64,000 nt of DNA, taken from NCBI GenBank assembly GCA_965228165.1, contig CBDDHB010000002.1, positions 434,001 to 498,000 of the forward strand. The letters run 5' to 3'. The translations under genes were made by a program, and so were the position numbers. This stretch comes from Oleispirillum sp965228165. Its GTDB lineage: Bacteria > Pseudomonadota > Alphaproteobacteria > Rhodospirillales > Rhodospirillaceae. Shown here one piece after another: positions 52,329 through 61,470 of this stretch (the first letter of the stretch is position 1; the number at the start of each line of letters is the position of its first letter). The notes under the pieces were generated by a model. It ran no database searches. It worked only from the letters and a program-made list of their open reading frames with translations, and was not told the origin of the DNA.

Positions 52329-53294
52329 ATGACGCCTGGATACGCACATCGACATCTGCTCGGCACGCGCGGCCTTTCCGCCGCCGAGATCGCCGACCTT
52401 CTCGACCGCGCCGACCGCTACGCGGACAAGAACCGCACCCCGGACAAGAAATCCTCGGTCCTGGCCGGGCGCACCGTGGTCAACCTGTTCTACGAGAATT
52501 CCACCCGCACTCGCACCTCGTTCGAACTGGCGGCGAAGCGCCTGGGCGCCGACGTGATCAACATGCAGACCGGCGCCAGCTCGGTCGCCAAGGGCGAGAC
52601 CCTGATCGACACCGCCGCCACCTTGAACGCGATGCATCCCGACGTGCTGGTGGTGCGGCACCACGATTCGGGCGCGGTCAGTCTGCTGTCGCAGAAGGTC
52701 AACTGCGCGGTGGTCAACGCCGGCGACGGCAAGCACGAACATCCGACCCAGGGACTTCTCGACGCCCTGACCATCCGCCGCCGCAAGGGCCGTCTGGCGG
52801 GCCTGAAGGTGGCGATCTGCGGCGACGTTCTGCACAGCCGGGTGGCGCGATCCAACATCTATCTCTTGACCACCATGGGGGCCGAGGTGCGGCTGGTCGC
52901 GCCGCGCACCCTGTGCATCCCCGGCGCGGAAACCCTGGGGGTTTCGGTGTTCCACGACCTCAAGGCCGGAATCGCCGACTGCGACATCGTGATGATGCTG
53001 CGCATCCAGAACGAACGGATGAGCGGCGGCTACATCCCCTCCACCCGCGAATACTTCCGCTTCTTCGGCCTGGACCGGGAAAAGCTGGCCGCCGCCAAGC
53101 CGGACGCCATCGTCATGCACCCCGGACCGATGAACCGGGGCGTCGAGATTGACTCCGACATCGCCGACGACGTGGAGAAAAGCGTCATCCGCGAACAGGT
53201 GGAAATGGGGGTCGCGGTGCGCATGGCGGTGCTGGAAACCGTCACCCGCAACCTGGCCCTGGAACGCGGCGAACCCTGGGGGAACGCGAAATGA
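52329..53294 (+). CDS. pyrB: Aspartate carbamoyltransferase catalytic subunit
   Basis: 321 residues, second step of pyrimidine synthesis. Carbamoyl-phosphate motif ENSTRTRTSFELAAKRLGAD, QTGASSVAKGETLIDTAATL and HPTQGLLDALTIRRRKG are complete. There is no pyrI in the vicinity. ATG 52329 is the normal start. It overlaps pyrC by 4 bases, as in bacteria whose ATCase forms a dodecamer with a dihydroorotase or its inactive homologue. Confidence 0.96.
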   Translation: MTPGYAHRHLLGTRGLSAAEIADLLDRADRYADKNRTPDKKSSVLAGRTVVNLFYENSTRTRTSFELAAKRLGADVINMQTGASSVAKGETLIDTAATLNAMHPDVLVVRHHDSGAVSLLSQKVNCAVVNAGDGKHEHPTQGLLDALTIRRRKGRLAGLKVAICGDVLHSRVARSNIYLLTTMGAEVRLVAPRTLCIPGAETLGVSVFHDLKAGIADCDIVMMLRIQNERMSGGYIPSTREYFRFFGLDREKLAAAKPDAIVMHPGPMNRGVEIDSDIADDVEKSVIREQVEMGVAVRMAVLETVTRNLALERGEPWGNAK

Positions 53295-54604
53295 AACCGA
53301 TTTCGGGAAAGGTCGCCTACGTCAACGCCCGCCTGCTCGACCCCGCGACCGGGCTGGACGCCCCGGGCGGTTTGCTCACCGAGGGCGAGACCGTCGCCGC
53401 GCTGGGCGCCGCGCTGACCGCCGAGGCCGCCCCCGCCGACGCGGAAATCGTCGATTGCAAGGGCCTGTGTCTCGCCCCCGGACTGGTCGATATGCGGGTG
53501 CAGTTGAGCGAACCCGGCGAGGAACACAAGGAAACCATCGCCTCCGCCGGACGCGCCGCGGTGGCGGGCGGGGTGACGACGATGGTCTGCCTGCCCAACA
53601 CCGATCCGGTGCTCGACAACGATGCGGTGGTGGAATTCGTCGCCCGCCGGGCGCGAAAAGTCGGCCTGACCAAGGTCTATCCCTACGCCGCCGCGACCAA
53701 GGGCCTCTTGGGCGAGGAAATCGCCGAAATCGGCTTGCTTGCCGATTCCGGCGCGGTCGCCTTCACCGACGGCACCCGCGCCGTCGCCTCGGCCAAGGTG
53801 ATGAACCGCCTGCTTTCCTATGCCGCCAGCTTCGGCCATCTGATCGTCCAGCATCCCGAGGAACCGACCCTGGCGGGCGGCGACATGAACGCCGGAACCA
53901 TCGCCGGACGCCTGGGCCTGACCGGCATCTCGCCCGCCGCCGAATGGATCATGCTGGAGCGCGACCTGCGCTTGGTGGAAGTGACCGGCGCGCGCTATCA
54001 CGCCGCGCACCTGTCCACCGCCGAAAGCGTCGCCATCGTCCGCCGCGCCAAGGACAAAGGCTTGAAAGTCACCTGCGACACCGCGCCGCCCTATTTTCTG
54101 CTGACCGGGGACGCGGTGGGCGAGTTCCGCACCTTCGCCAAGCTTTCCCCGCCGCTGCGGAAGGACGCCGACCGCGCCGCCATCGCCGCCGGGCTCGCCG
54201 ACGGCACCATCGATTGCGTCGCCTCGGACCACTGCCCGCAGGATGCCGATTCCAAACGCAAGACCTTCCACGACGCGGCCTTCGGCGGCATCGGCGTGCA
54301 GACCCTGCTGGCCGCGACCCTGGAACTCACCCGTTCCGGCGGGATGAGCCTGCTCGACGCGCTGGCCAAGGTCACGATCAACCCGGCGCGGGTGCTCGAC
54401 CTGCCCTGCGGCAGGCTGGCGGCGGGCGCCGCCGCCGACTTCGTGCTTTTCGATCCCGGCCGCTCCTGGACGGTCAACGCCGACACCCTGCTGTCGAAGT
54501 CGAAGAATTCCCCCTTCGACGAAACCAGCCTGACCGGCAAGGTGGCGCGCACCGTGATCGACGGGCGTTCCGTATTCATCGACAGCGAGTTGACGCATGG
54601 CTGA
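53291..54604 (+). CDS. pyrC: Dihydroorotase-family protein (PyrC), HxH metal motif absent
   Basis: 437 residues of the class I dihydroorotase family. The N-terminal metal motif, normally DxHxH, reads VDMRVQLSEPGEEHKE, so both histidines are replaced (R69, Q71). Later ligand regions are present: VQHPEEP, YHAAHLSTAES and CVASDHCPQD. In Pseudomonas a homologue without metal ligands (PyrC') is an inactive partner needed for ATCase assembly; the adjacent pyrB makes that role plausible here. Active enzyme with altered metal binding is the alternative. Confidence 0.88.
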   Translation: MKPISGKVAYVNARLLDPATGLDAPGGLLTEGETVAALGAALTAEAAPADAEIVDCKGLCLAPGLVDMRVQLSEPGEEHKETIASAGRAAVAGGVTTMVCLPNTDPVLDNDAVVEFVARRARKVGLTKVYPYAAATKGLLGEEIAEIGLLADSGAVAFTDGTRAVASAKVMNRLLSYAASFGHLIVQHPEEPTLAGGDMNAGTIAGRLGLTGISPAAEWIMLERDLRLVEVTGARYHAAHLSTAESVAIVRRAKDKGLKVTCDTAPPYFLLTGDAVGEFRTFAKLSPPLRKDADRAAIAAGLADGTIDCVASDHCPQDADSKRKTFHDAAFGGIGVQTLLAATLELTRSGGMSLLDALAKVTINPARVLDLPCGRLAAGAAADFVLFDPGRSWTVNADTLLSKSKNSPFDETSLTGKVARTVIDGRSVFIDSELTHG

Positions 54605-55193
54605 GGTTTCCGTCTTCGCCCTGATCTCTGCCGCCATCGGCGGCTATCTTCTGGGCTCGGTGCCCTTCGGTCTGGTGCTCACCCGCGCCGCCGGACTGGG
54701 CGATCTGCGCCAGATCGGTTCCGGAAACATCGGCGCCACCAACGTCCTGCGCACCGGACGCAAGGGTCTGGCGCTCACCACCCTGCTGCTGGATTCCGGC
54801 AAGGGCGCGATCGCCGCGATCGCCGCGCTGCTGGTCTGGGACCATCGCGCCGCCCTGGTCGCCGGGCTGTTCGCGGTGCTGGGACACAACTTCCCGGTCT
54901 GGCTGAACATGAAGGGCGGCAAGGGCGTCGCCACCACCCTGGGGGTGCTGCTCGCCACCTCGCCGATCGTCGGCGCCGTCGCCTGCCTGACCTGGCTGGG
55001 CGTGGCGTGGAGCCTTCACTACTCGTCGCTGTCCGCCCTGATCGCCCTGTCCGTCGCGCCGCTGGTCGCCCTGCTGGTCGATACCCCGGCGCACGCCGTG
55101 GTCTTCGCCGTCCTGGCGATCCTGGCGGTGGTGCGCCACCGCGCCAACATCGAACGCCTGCTGGCCGGGACCGAGCCCCGCATCGACCTGTAA
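54597..55193 (+). CDS. plsY: Glycerol-3-phosphate acyltransferase PlsY
   Basis: 198-residue membrane enzyme that transfers an acyl group from acyl-phosphate to glycerol-3-phosphate, starting phospholipid synthesis. Signature loops: GSVPFGLVLTRAAGLGDLRQ, IGSGNIGATNVLRTGRKGLAL, and GHNFPVWLNMKGGKGVATTL. Five or more helices. It overlaps the pyrC end by 8 bases and precedes dprA by 28. Confidence 0.96.
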   Translation: MAEVSVFALISAAIGGYLLGSVPFGLVLTRAAGLGDLRQIGSGNIGATNVLRTGRKGLALTTLLLDSGKGAIAAIAALLVWDHRAALVAGLFAVLGHNFPVWLNMKGGKGVATTLGVLLATSPIVGAVACLTWLGVAWSLHYSSLSALIALSVAPLVALLVDTPAHAVVFAVLAILAVVRHRANIERLLAGTEPRIDL

Positions 55194-55221
55194 AAGAAGT
55201 TCAAGAAAAAGCGGGAATAGC

Positions 55222-56371
55222 ATGGAAAACCGATGTCTTTCGGATGAGGAACGGCGGGACTGGCTCCGCCTCTATCGCTCCGAGAACGTCGGTCCCGTGG
55301 CCTTCCGCCGCCTGCTCGCGCGCTTCGGCTCCGCCGCCGCCGCCCTCGACGCCCTGCCCGACCTCGCCCGCTGCGGCGGCGCGGGAAAGCCCGTCGCGGT
55401 CGCCGGGCGCGGCGTCGCCGAACGCGAACTGGACGCGATCGCCCGCCTCGGCGGCCGCCTGATCGCCCTGCCCGACGCCGATTACCCCGCCCCCCTGCGC
55501 GCCCTGCCCGACGCACCGCCGGTGCTGTGCGTCCTCGGACGCGACGATCTGCTGCGCGCCCCCTGCGTCGCCCTGGTCGGGGCGCGCAACGCCTCCACCC
55601 ACGGGCTGCGGATGGCCTCCGCCCTCGCCCGCGACCTTGGCTCGATGGGATACGTCGTGGTCTCCGGCCTGGCGCGCGGCATCGACGCCGCCGCCCACGC
55701 CGGGGCGGGCGCCGACGCCACCGTCGCGGTGATGGCGGGCGGCGCGGACTTCGTCTATCCCCGCGAAAACCAGCGCCTTCACGACGAAATTCGCGAAAAG
55801 GGCTGCGTGATTTCCGAAATGCCGCCCGGCACCGAGCCGCAAGCCCGCCATTTCCCGCGCCGCAACCGCATCGTTTCCGGCCTCGCCCTGGGGGGTGGTG
55901 GTGATCGAAGCGACAACGCGCTCCGGCTCGCTGATCACCGCGCGGCTGGCCGCCGAACAGGGGCGCGAGGTGATGGCGGTGCCGGGCTTCCCCGCCGACC
56001 CGCGCGCCGCCGGTCCCAACCGCCTGATCAAGGACGGCGCCGCCCTGATCGAAACCGCCGAGGACGTCGCCGCCGCGCTGGCAAGGCCGCGGGGCGCACC
56101 GCTTCAGGGCGACCTGTTCAAGACCGCCGAGGACCTGGACGAGCCGCCGCTGCCCAGCCGTTTCAGCGGCGCGGCCATGCCTTCCGAAACCCCGGATCGC
56201 CGTCGCGAACGGCTTCTTGAATCTTTGACGACGGCGCCGCTTCCGGTTGACGTGGCGCTGCGCCAGTGTCAATTGTCTGCTGCCGAAGGCGCCGTGGCGC
56301 TGCTGGAACTGGAACTCGCGGGACGGATCGAACGCCTGCCGGGCCAGATGATCGCCCTGATTCCGCACTAG
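55222..56371 (+). pseudogene. dprA: DNA-processing protein DprA, frameshifted
   Basis: DprA loads RecA on incoming single-stranded DNA during natural transformation. N-terminal SAM-like domain (LRLYRSENVGPVAFRRLL), then Rossmann core VALVGARNASTHGLRMASAL, VVVSGLARGIDAAAHAG and PRRNRIVSGLALG. A run of six G at 55890-55895 shifts the frame; with five G the reading continues VVVIEATTRSGSLITARLAA. The remainder, including the C-terminal winged helix, ends at 56371. Repaired length 382 residues. Either a 1-bp insertion in the genome or an assembly error. Confidence 0.88.
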
Positions 56372-56495
56372 AAATCCGGGCGACGACGGCAGGCGGACGG
56401 CGGCGTTTCGGACGACCCGCGCGATTTGGGAGTTGCCAACCTCCGGCGAAACCTGTTTCCCTGTCGGTGCCGCAACCCATAGTTCTGGTGAGTAC

Positions 56496-59165
56496 ATGGA
56501 CGTCGTCGTCGTCGAATCCCCGGCAAAGGCCAAGACCATCAACAAATACCTTGGCTCCGCGTACACCGTGGTGGCGAGCTATGGTCATATCCGGGATCTG
56601 CCCGCGAAGGACGGATCGGTCGATCCCGACGGCGGCTTCGCCATGCAGTGGGAAATCGACGAGGGCGGCGAAAAGCACATCAAGGCGATCGCCGACGCGG
56701 TCAAAAAGGCCGACCGACTGATCCTCGCCACCGACCCGGATCGCGAGGGAGAGGCGATTTCCTGGCACGTTCAGGACGAACTCGCCCGCCGCAACCTTCT
56801 AAAGAACAAGGGCATCAAACGCATCGTTTTCAACGAGATCACGAAGCGCGCGATCCTCGAGGCGATGGCCAACCCGCGCGACGTCGATCAGGAACTGGTG
56901 CAGGCCTATCTGGCGCGCCGGGCGCTCGACTATCTGGTGGGGTTCACCCTGTCGCCGGTGCTGTGGCGCAAACTGCCGGGCAGCCGCTCGGCGGGCCGGG
57001 TGCAGTCGGTGGCGCTGCGCCTGATCTGCGAACGCGAGCGGGAGATCGAGGATTTCCGCACCGACGAATACTGGACCGTCGACGGCGCGTTCCTGACTCC
57101 GTCGGGCGCGCCGTTCTCGGCGCGGCTGACCCGCTTCAACGGCAAGAAGCTCGACAAGCTGTCGATCGGCGGCGAAACCCAGGCCAAGGCGATCGAACTG
57201 GCGTTGCGGCGCGCCAGCTTCTCGGTCGGCTCGGTCGAACGCAAGACCGCGAAGCGCCATCCCTATGCGCCGTTCACCACCTCCACCCTGCAACAGGAAG
57301 CGGCGCGCAAGCTGCACTTCGGCGCGAAAAAGACCATGGAAGTGGCGCAGCGCCTGTACGAAGGCGTCGATCTGGGCGGCGAAACGGTGGGTCTGATCAC
57401 CTATATGCGTACCGACGGCGTGCAGATCGCGCAGGAGGCGATCGCGGTCGCCCGCGAGGTGATCGCCCGCGACTTCGGCCAGGCCTATCTGCCGCCCCAG
57501 CCCCGCCTGTACAAGACCAAGGCGAAAAACGCGCAAGAGGCGCACGAGGCGATCCGTCCCACCGATCTGGCGCGCACCCCGGCCTCGGTGGCGCATGTGC
57601 TGAACAAGGATCAGCTTCGCCTGTACGAACTGATCTGGAAGCGCACCCTCGCCAGCCAGATGGAAAGCGCGGTTCTCGATCAGGTGGCGGTGGACGTGGA
57701 CGCGCCGGAGGCGAAGGCGACCCTGCACGCCACCGGCTCGATCGTCGCCTTCGACGGCTTCCTCAAGGTCTATAGCGAGGACGCCGACGACACCGAGGGC
57801 AAGGGAGACGAAACCGACCGCCGCCTGCCGCCGATGCAGGAAGGCCAGACCCTGGCCCTGTCCGATATCCTGTCCGAGCAGCACTTCACCCAGCCGCCGC
57901 CCCGCTATTCGGAAGCCAGCCTGGTGAAGAAACTGGAGGAACTGGGGATCGGCAGGCCCTCCACCTATACCTCGATCATTTCGGTGTTGCAGGACCGCGA
58001 CTACGTGCGCCTGGATCAGCGCCGCTTCATCCCCGAGGATCGGGGCCGGGTGGTCACCGCGTTCCTGGAAAACTATTTCAGCCGCTACGTCCAGTACACG
58101 TTCACCGCCGACCTGGAACGAAGGCTGGACGAAATCTCCGACGGCAAGCTGCCCTGGCAGACGGTGCTGACCGACTTCTGGGGCGATTTCCGCGATGCGG
58201 TGGAAGCGACGCGCGAGCTTCGGGTCTCCCAGGTGCTCGACCGCCTGGACGCCGACCTGGGCGCGCACTTCTTCCCGCCGAAGGAGGATGGAACCGACCC
58301 CCGCGCCTGCCCGCAGTGCGGCGACGGTCGTCTGGGTCTGCGCCTGGGCAAGCACGGCGCCTTCATCGGCTGTTCCAACTATCCCGCCTGCCGCCACACC
58401 CGCCCGTTGAGACTGAACGGCAACGGCAACGGCGACGCCGCGCCCGCGATCGAGGGACCGCGCATCCTCGGCCCCGATCCGGCCAGCGGTCTGACCGTCA
58501 GCGTGCGCAAGGGCCCCTATGGCGACTACGTACAGCTCGGCGAGGAGCGGGGGGAACCGCCCGCCCCCGGCTCCCGCTCCAAGAAGCCGAAGACGATCAA
58601 GCCGAAGCGGGTCTCCCTGCCGCGCGGCATGGACCCGGTATCGCTTGGCATGGCGCAGGCGGTGGCGCTTCTGGCCCTGCCGCGCGACATCGGCGCCGAC
58701 CCCGAAACCGGCGAGATCGTCCAGGCGGGCCTGGGACGGTTCGGCCCCTACGTCAAGCGCGGTTCCGTCTATAAGTCCCTGGCCGCGTCCGACGACGTAC
58801 TGACCGTCGATCTTGCCCGCGCCCTGGAACTGCTGGCGCAATCGTCGGCGGCGAAGAACCCGCCGAAGGAACTGGGACCGCACCCCGCCGACGGCAAGCC
58901 GGTATCCTTGCGCCAGGGCCGCTTCGGCCCCTATGTGCAGCACGGCAAGCTGCTCGCCACCCTGCCCAAGGCCGACCGCGAGGCGGGCGAGGTGTCGCTC
59001 GCCCGCGCCGTCGAGATCCTGGCGGCGAAGGCGGCGAAGGCCGGAGGGACCGCCCCGGCGAAGGCGGAGAAGACGGACAAGAAACCGGCGAAGAAACCCG
59101 CCGCGAAGAAACCCGCCAAGAAGGCGCCGGCCAAGAAAGCCGCGAAAAAGAAGGACGCCCCGTGA
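56496..59165 (+). CDS. topA: DNA topoisomerase I
   Basis: 889-residue type IA topoisomerase relaxing negative supercoils. TOPRIM domain MDVVVVESPAKAKTINKYLG with ATDPDREGEAISWHV, catalytic tyrosine Y303 in GLITYMRTDG, and RPSTYTSIISVLQDRDYV. One C-terminal zinc finger (CPQCGDG ... IGCSNYPACRHT) is followed by three topoisomerase C-terminal repeats of the GxxGxYVxxG type and a Lys/Ala-rich tail. Start ATG 56496. The stop overlaps the rnr start by 4 bases. Confidence 0.97.
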   Translation: MDVVVVESPAKAKTINKYLGSAYTVVASYGHIRDLPAKDGSVDPDGGFAMQWEIDEGGEKHIKAIADAVKKADRLILATDPDREGEAISWHVQDELARRNLLKNKGIKRIVFNEITKRAILEAMANPRDVDQELVQAYLARRALDYLVGFTLSPVLWRKLPGSRSAGRVQSVALRLICEREREIEDFRTDEYWTVDGAFLTPSGAPFSARLTRFNGKKLDKLSIGGETQAKAIELALRRASFSVGSVERKTAKRHPYAPFTTSTLQQEAARKLHFGAKKTMEVAQRLYEGVDLGGETVGLITYMRTDGVQIAQEAIAVAREVIARDFGQAYLPPQPRLYKTKAKNAQEAHEAIRPTDLARTPASVAHVLNKDQLRLYELIWKRTLASQMESAVLDQVAVDVDAPEAKATLHATGSIVAFDGFLKVYSEDADDTEGKGDETDRRLPPMQEGQTLALSDILSEQHFTQPPPRYSEASLVKKLEELGIGRPSTYTSIISVLQDRDYVRLDQRRFIPEDRGRVVTAFLENYFSRYVQYTFTADLERRLDEISDGKLPWQTVLTDFWGDFRDAVEATRELRVSQVLDRLDADLGAHFFPPKEDGTDPRACPQCGDGRLGLRLGKHGAFIGCSNYPACRHTRPLRLNGNGNGDAAPAIEGPRILGPDPASGLTVSVRKGPYGDYVQLGEERGEPPAPGSRSKKPKTIKPKRVSLPRGMDPVSLGMAQAVALLALPRDIGADPETGEIVQAGLGRFGPYVKRGSVYKSLAASDDVLTVDLARALELLAQSSAAKNPPKELGPHPADGKPVSLRQGRFGPYVQHGKLLATLPKADREAGEVSLARAVEILAAKAAKAGGTAPAKAEKTDKKPAKKPAAKKPAKKAPAKKAAKKKDAP

Positions 59166-61417
59166 CCACGAAAAAACCCTCGCCGCTGCCCAGCAAGGAG
59201 CAGATCGCCACCTTCATCCGCGAGGCGGGCGGCGACGTGGGAAAACGGGAAATCGCACGAGCCTTCTCCCTCTCCGGAGACAACCGCGCCTACCTCAAGG
59301 ACGTCCTGCGCGAACTCACCGAGGACGGCGTGGTGCGCAAGGGCGCGAAGCGCCATTTCGCCGACCCCCAGGTGCTGCCGTCGGTCACCATCGTCGAGGT
59401 CTTCGAAACCGACCGTCAGGGCGACCTGCTGGCCCGCCCGGTGACCAAAAGCGACTGGGACATCGCCAACGCCGCCGCCGCCGACGACGGCGCGCCGCCC
59501 CTGATCCGGGTTCTGCCCGCGCCGCGCATCCGCCCGGCGGTGGGGATCGGCGACCGCCTGCTCGCCCGCCTGGACCGCACCGGCACGCACACCTACACGG
59601 CGCGACCGATCCGCCGCATCTCGCACGGCACCGCGCGCATCCTGGGAGTGGTCGAGGCGGCGGGCGACGGCTTCGTGCTGCGCCCCACCGACCGCAAGAA
59701 CGCGGGCGAGTACGCGGTGCGCGCCGACGATCTGGGGCGCGCCAAGGCGGGCGATCTGGTCTCCGCCGAAATCCTGCCCCGGCGCGGCAACCGCTTCGGC
59801 GCGAAACAGGCGCGGGTCGTCGAACGCCTGGGCAGCCGTACCGATCCCAAGGCGTTCAGCCTGATCGCCCTGCACGCCAACGACATCCCCTATGTCTTCA
59901 CCGACGAGGCGCTCGCCCAGGCGAACGCCGCGAAGCCGGTCGCCGCCCTGGGGCATCGCGTCGATCTGCGGACCCTGCCCCTGGTCACCATCGACGGCGA
60001 GGACGCGCGCGACTTCGACGACGCGGTGTTCGCCGAACCCGACGCCGACCCCGCCAACCCCGGCGGCTGGCACCTGATCGTCGCCATCGCCGACGTCTCC
60101 TGGTACGTCCGCCCCGGCGACGCCCTGGACCGCGCCGCCCGGGAACACGGCAATTCGGTCTATTTCCCCGACCGGGTGGTGCCGATGCTGCCCGAAGCGT
60201 TGTCCAACAACCTGTGCTCGCTGCGCCCCGACGAGGACCGCCCCTGTCTGGTCGCGGAAATCTGGATCGACGCCGAGGGACGCAAGACCCGCCACCGCTT
60301 TGAACGCGCCCTGATGCGCTCGGTGGCGCGGCTGACCTATACCCAGGCGCAGGCGGCCCAGGACGGTCGCCCGGACGAGACCACCCAGCCGCTGATGGAC
60401 ACGGTGATCGCGCCGCTGTTCGGCGCCTACGCGGCGCTGGCCCGCGCCCGGGTGGCGCGCGGCACCCTCGACCTCGACATTCCGGAAAAGAAGATTTCGG
60501 TCGATGACAAGGGCAACGTCACCGGAGTTTCGGTGCGCGAGCGCTTCGACAGCCATCGCCTGATCGAGGAGTACATGATCCTCGCCAACGTCGCCGCCGC
60601 CGAGGCGCTGGAGGCGGCGCGCCAGCCGGTGATGTACCGGGTGCACGACGAACCCTCCCTGGAAAAGCTGGAGGCGCTGCGCACCACCCTGTCCTCGGTG
60701 GGGATCAAGCTGGCCAAGGGCCAGGTGATGATGCCCAAGCACTTCATGCGCATCCTGGAACAGGCGGAAAACCTGCCCAGCCGCGAAATGGTGCACCAGA
60801 TGGTGCTGCGCACCCAGGCGCAGGCGCAGTACGACCCCGCCAACATCGGCCATTTCGGTCTGGCTCTGCGGCGCTATGCCCATTTCACCTCGCCGATCCG
60901 GCGCTACGCCGACCTTCTGATCCACCGCGCCCTGATCTCCGGCTTCGGCCTGGGCGAAGGCGGCCTGCCGCCCGACGCGCTGGCCGGATTCTCGGACGCC
61001 GCCGAGCACATCTCGATGACCGAACGCCGCGCCGCCAAGGCGGAGCGCGAGGTGGTGGACCGTTACGCCGCGCTGTATCTGCAAGACCGGGTCGGCGCCA
61101 GCTTCGCCGGACGGATCGGCGGCGTATCGCGCTTCGGCCTGTTCGTCACCCTGCACGAAACCGGCGCCGACGGGCTGCTGCCGATTTCCACCCTGCCTTC
61201 GGATTTCTATCGCCACGACGAGGCGCGCAACCGCCTGGTCGGTCAGCGCAACGGGCGGGTCTTCGCCCTCGGCGACGCGATCGCGGTGCGCCTGATGGAG
61301 GCCGACCCCTTGACCGGCTCCCTGGTGCTCGCCCTCGACAAGGGAGACGAACCGCCGTCCCGCAAACCCGGCCCTCGCCCCGTCCCGCGCAAGCCCTCGG
61401 CCAAGCGTCGGCGTTGA
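59162..61417 (+). CDS. rnr: Ribonuclease R
   Basis: 751-residue 3'-5' exoribonuclease that degrades structured RNA. N-terminal winged helix (about 10-75), cold-shock domains, RNB catalytic core with EDARDFDDAVFAEPDADP, SWYVRPGDALDRAAREHGNS and SNNLCSLRPDEDRPC, then S1 domain and a short basic tail (KPSAKRRR). Starts at GTG 59162, sharing GTGA with the topA stop. Complete. Confidence 0.95.
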   Translation: MTTKKPSPLPSKEQIATFIREAGGDVGKREIARAFSLSGDNRAYLKDVLRELTEDGVVRKGAKRHFADPQVLPSVTIVEVFETDRQGDLLARPVTKSDWDIANAAAADDGAPPLIRVLPAPRIRPAVGIGDRLLARLDRTGTHTYTARPIRRISHGTARILGVVEAAGDGFVLRPTDRKNAGEYAVRADDLGRAKAGDLVSAEILPRRGNRFGAKQARVVERLGSRTDPKAFSLIALHANDIPYVFTDEALAQANAAKPVAALGHRVDLRTLPLVTIDGEDARDFDDAVFAEPDADPANPGGWHLIVAIADVSWYVRPGDALDRAAREHGNSVYFPDRVVPMLPEALSNNLCSLRPDEDRPCLVAEIWIDAEGRKTRHRFERALMRSVARLTYTQAQAAQDGRPDETTQPLMDTVIAPLFGAYAALARARVARGTLDLDIPEKKISVDDKGNVTGVSVRERFDSHRLIEEYMILANVAAAEALEAARQPVMYRVHDEPSLEKLEALRTTLSSVGIKLAKGQVMMPKHFMRILEQAENLPSREMVHQMVLRTQAQAQYDPANIGHFGLALRRYAHFTSPIRRYADLLIHRALISGFGLGEGGLPPDALAGFSDAAEHISMTERRAAKAEREVVDRYAALYLQDRVGASFAGRIGGVSRFGLFVTLHETGADGLLPISTLPSDFYRHDEARNRLVGQRNGRVFALGDAIAVRLMEADPLTGSLVLALDKGDEPPSRKPGPRPVPRKPSAKRRR

Positions 61418-61470
61418 CGGCGTCAGCGGCGGGTTCTATACGGACAGAACGGCGGCAAACGGAACGGACG

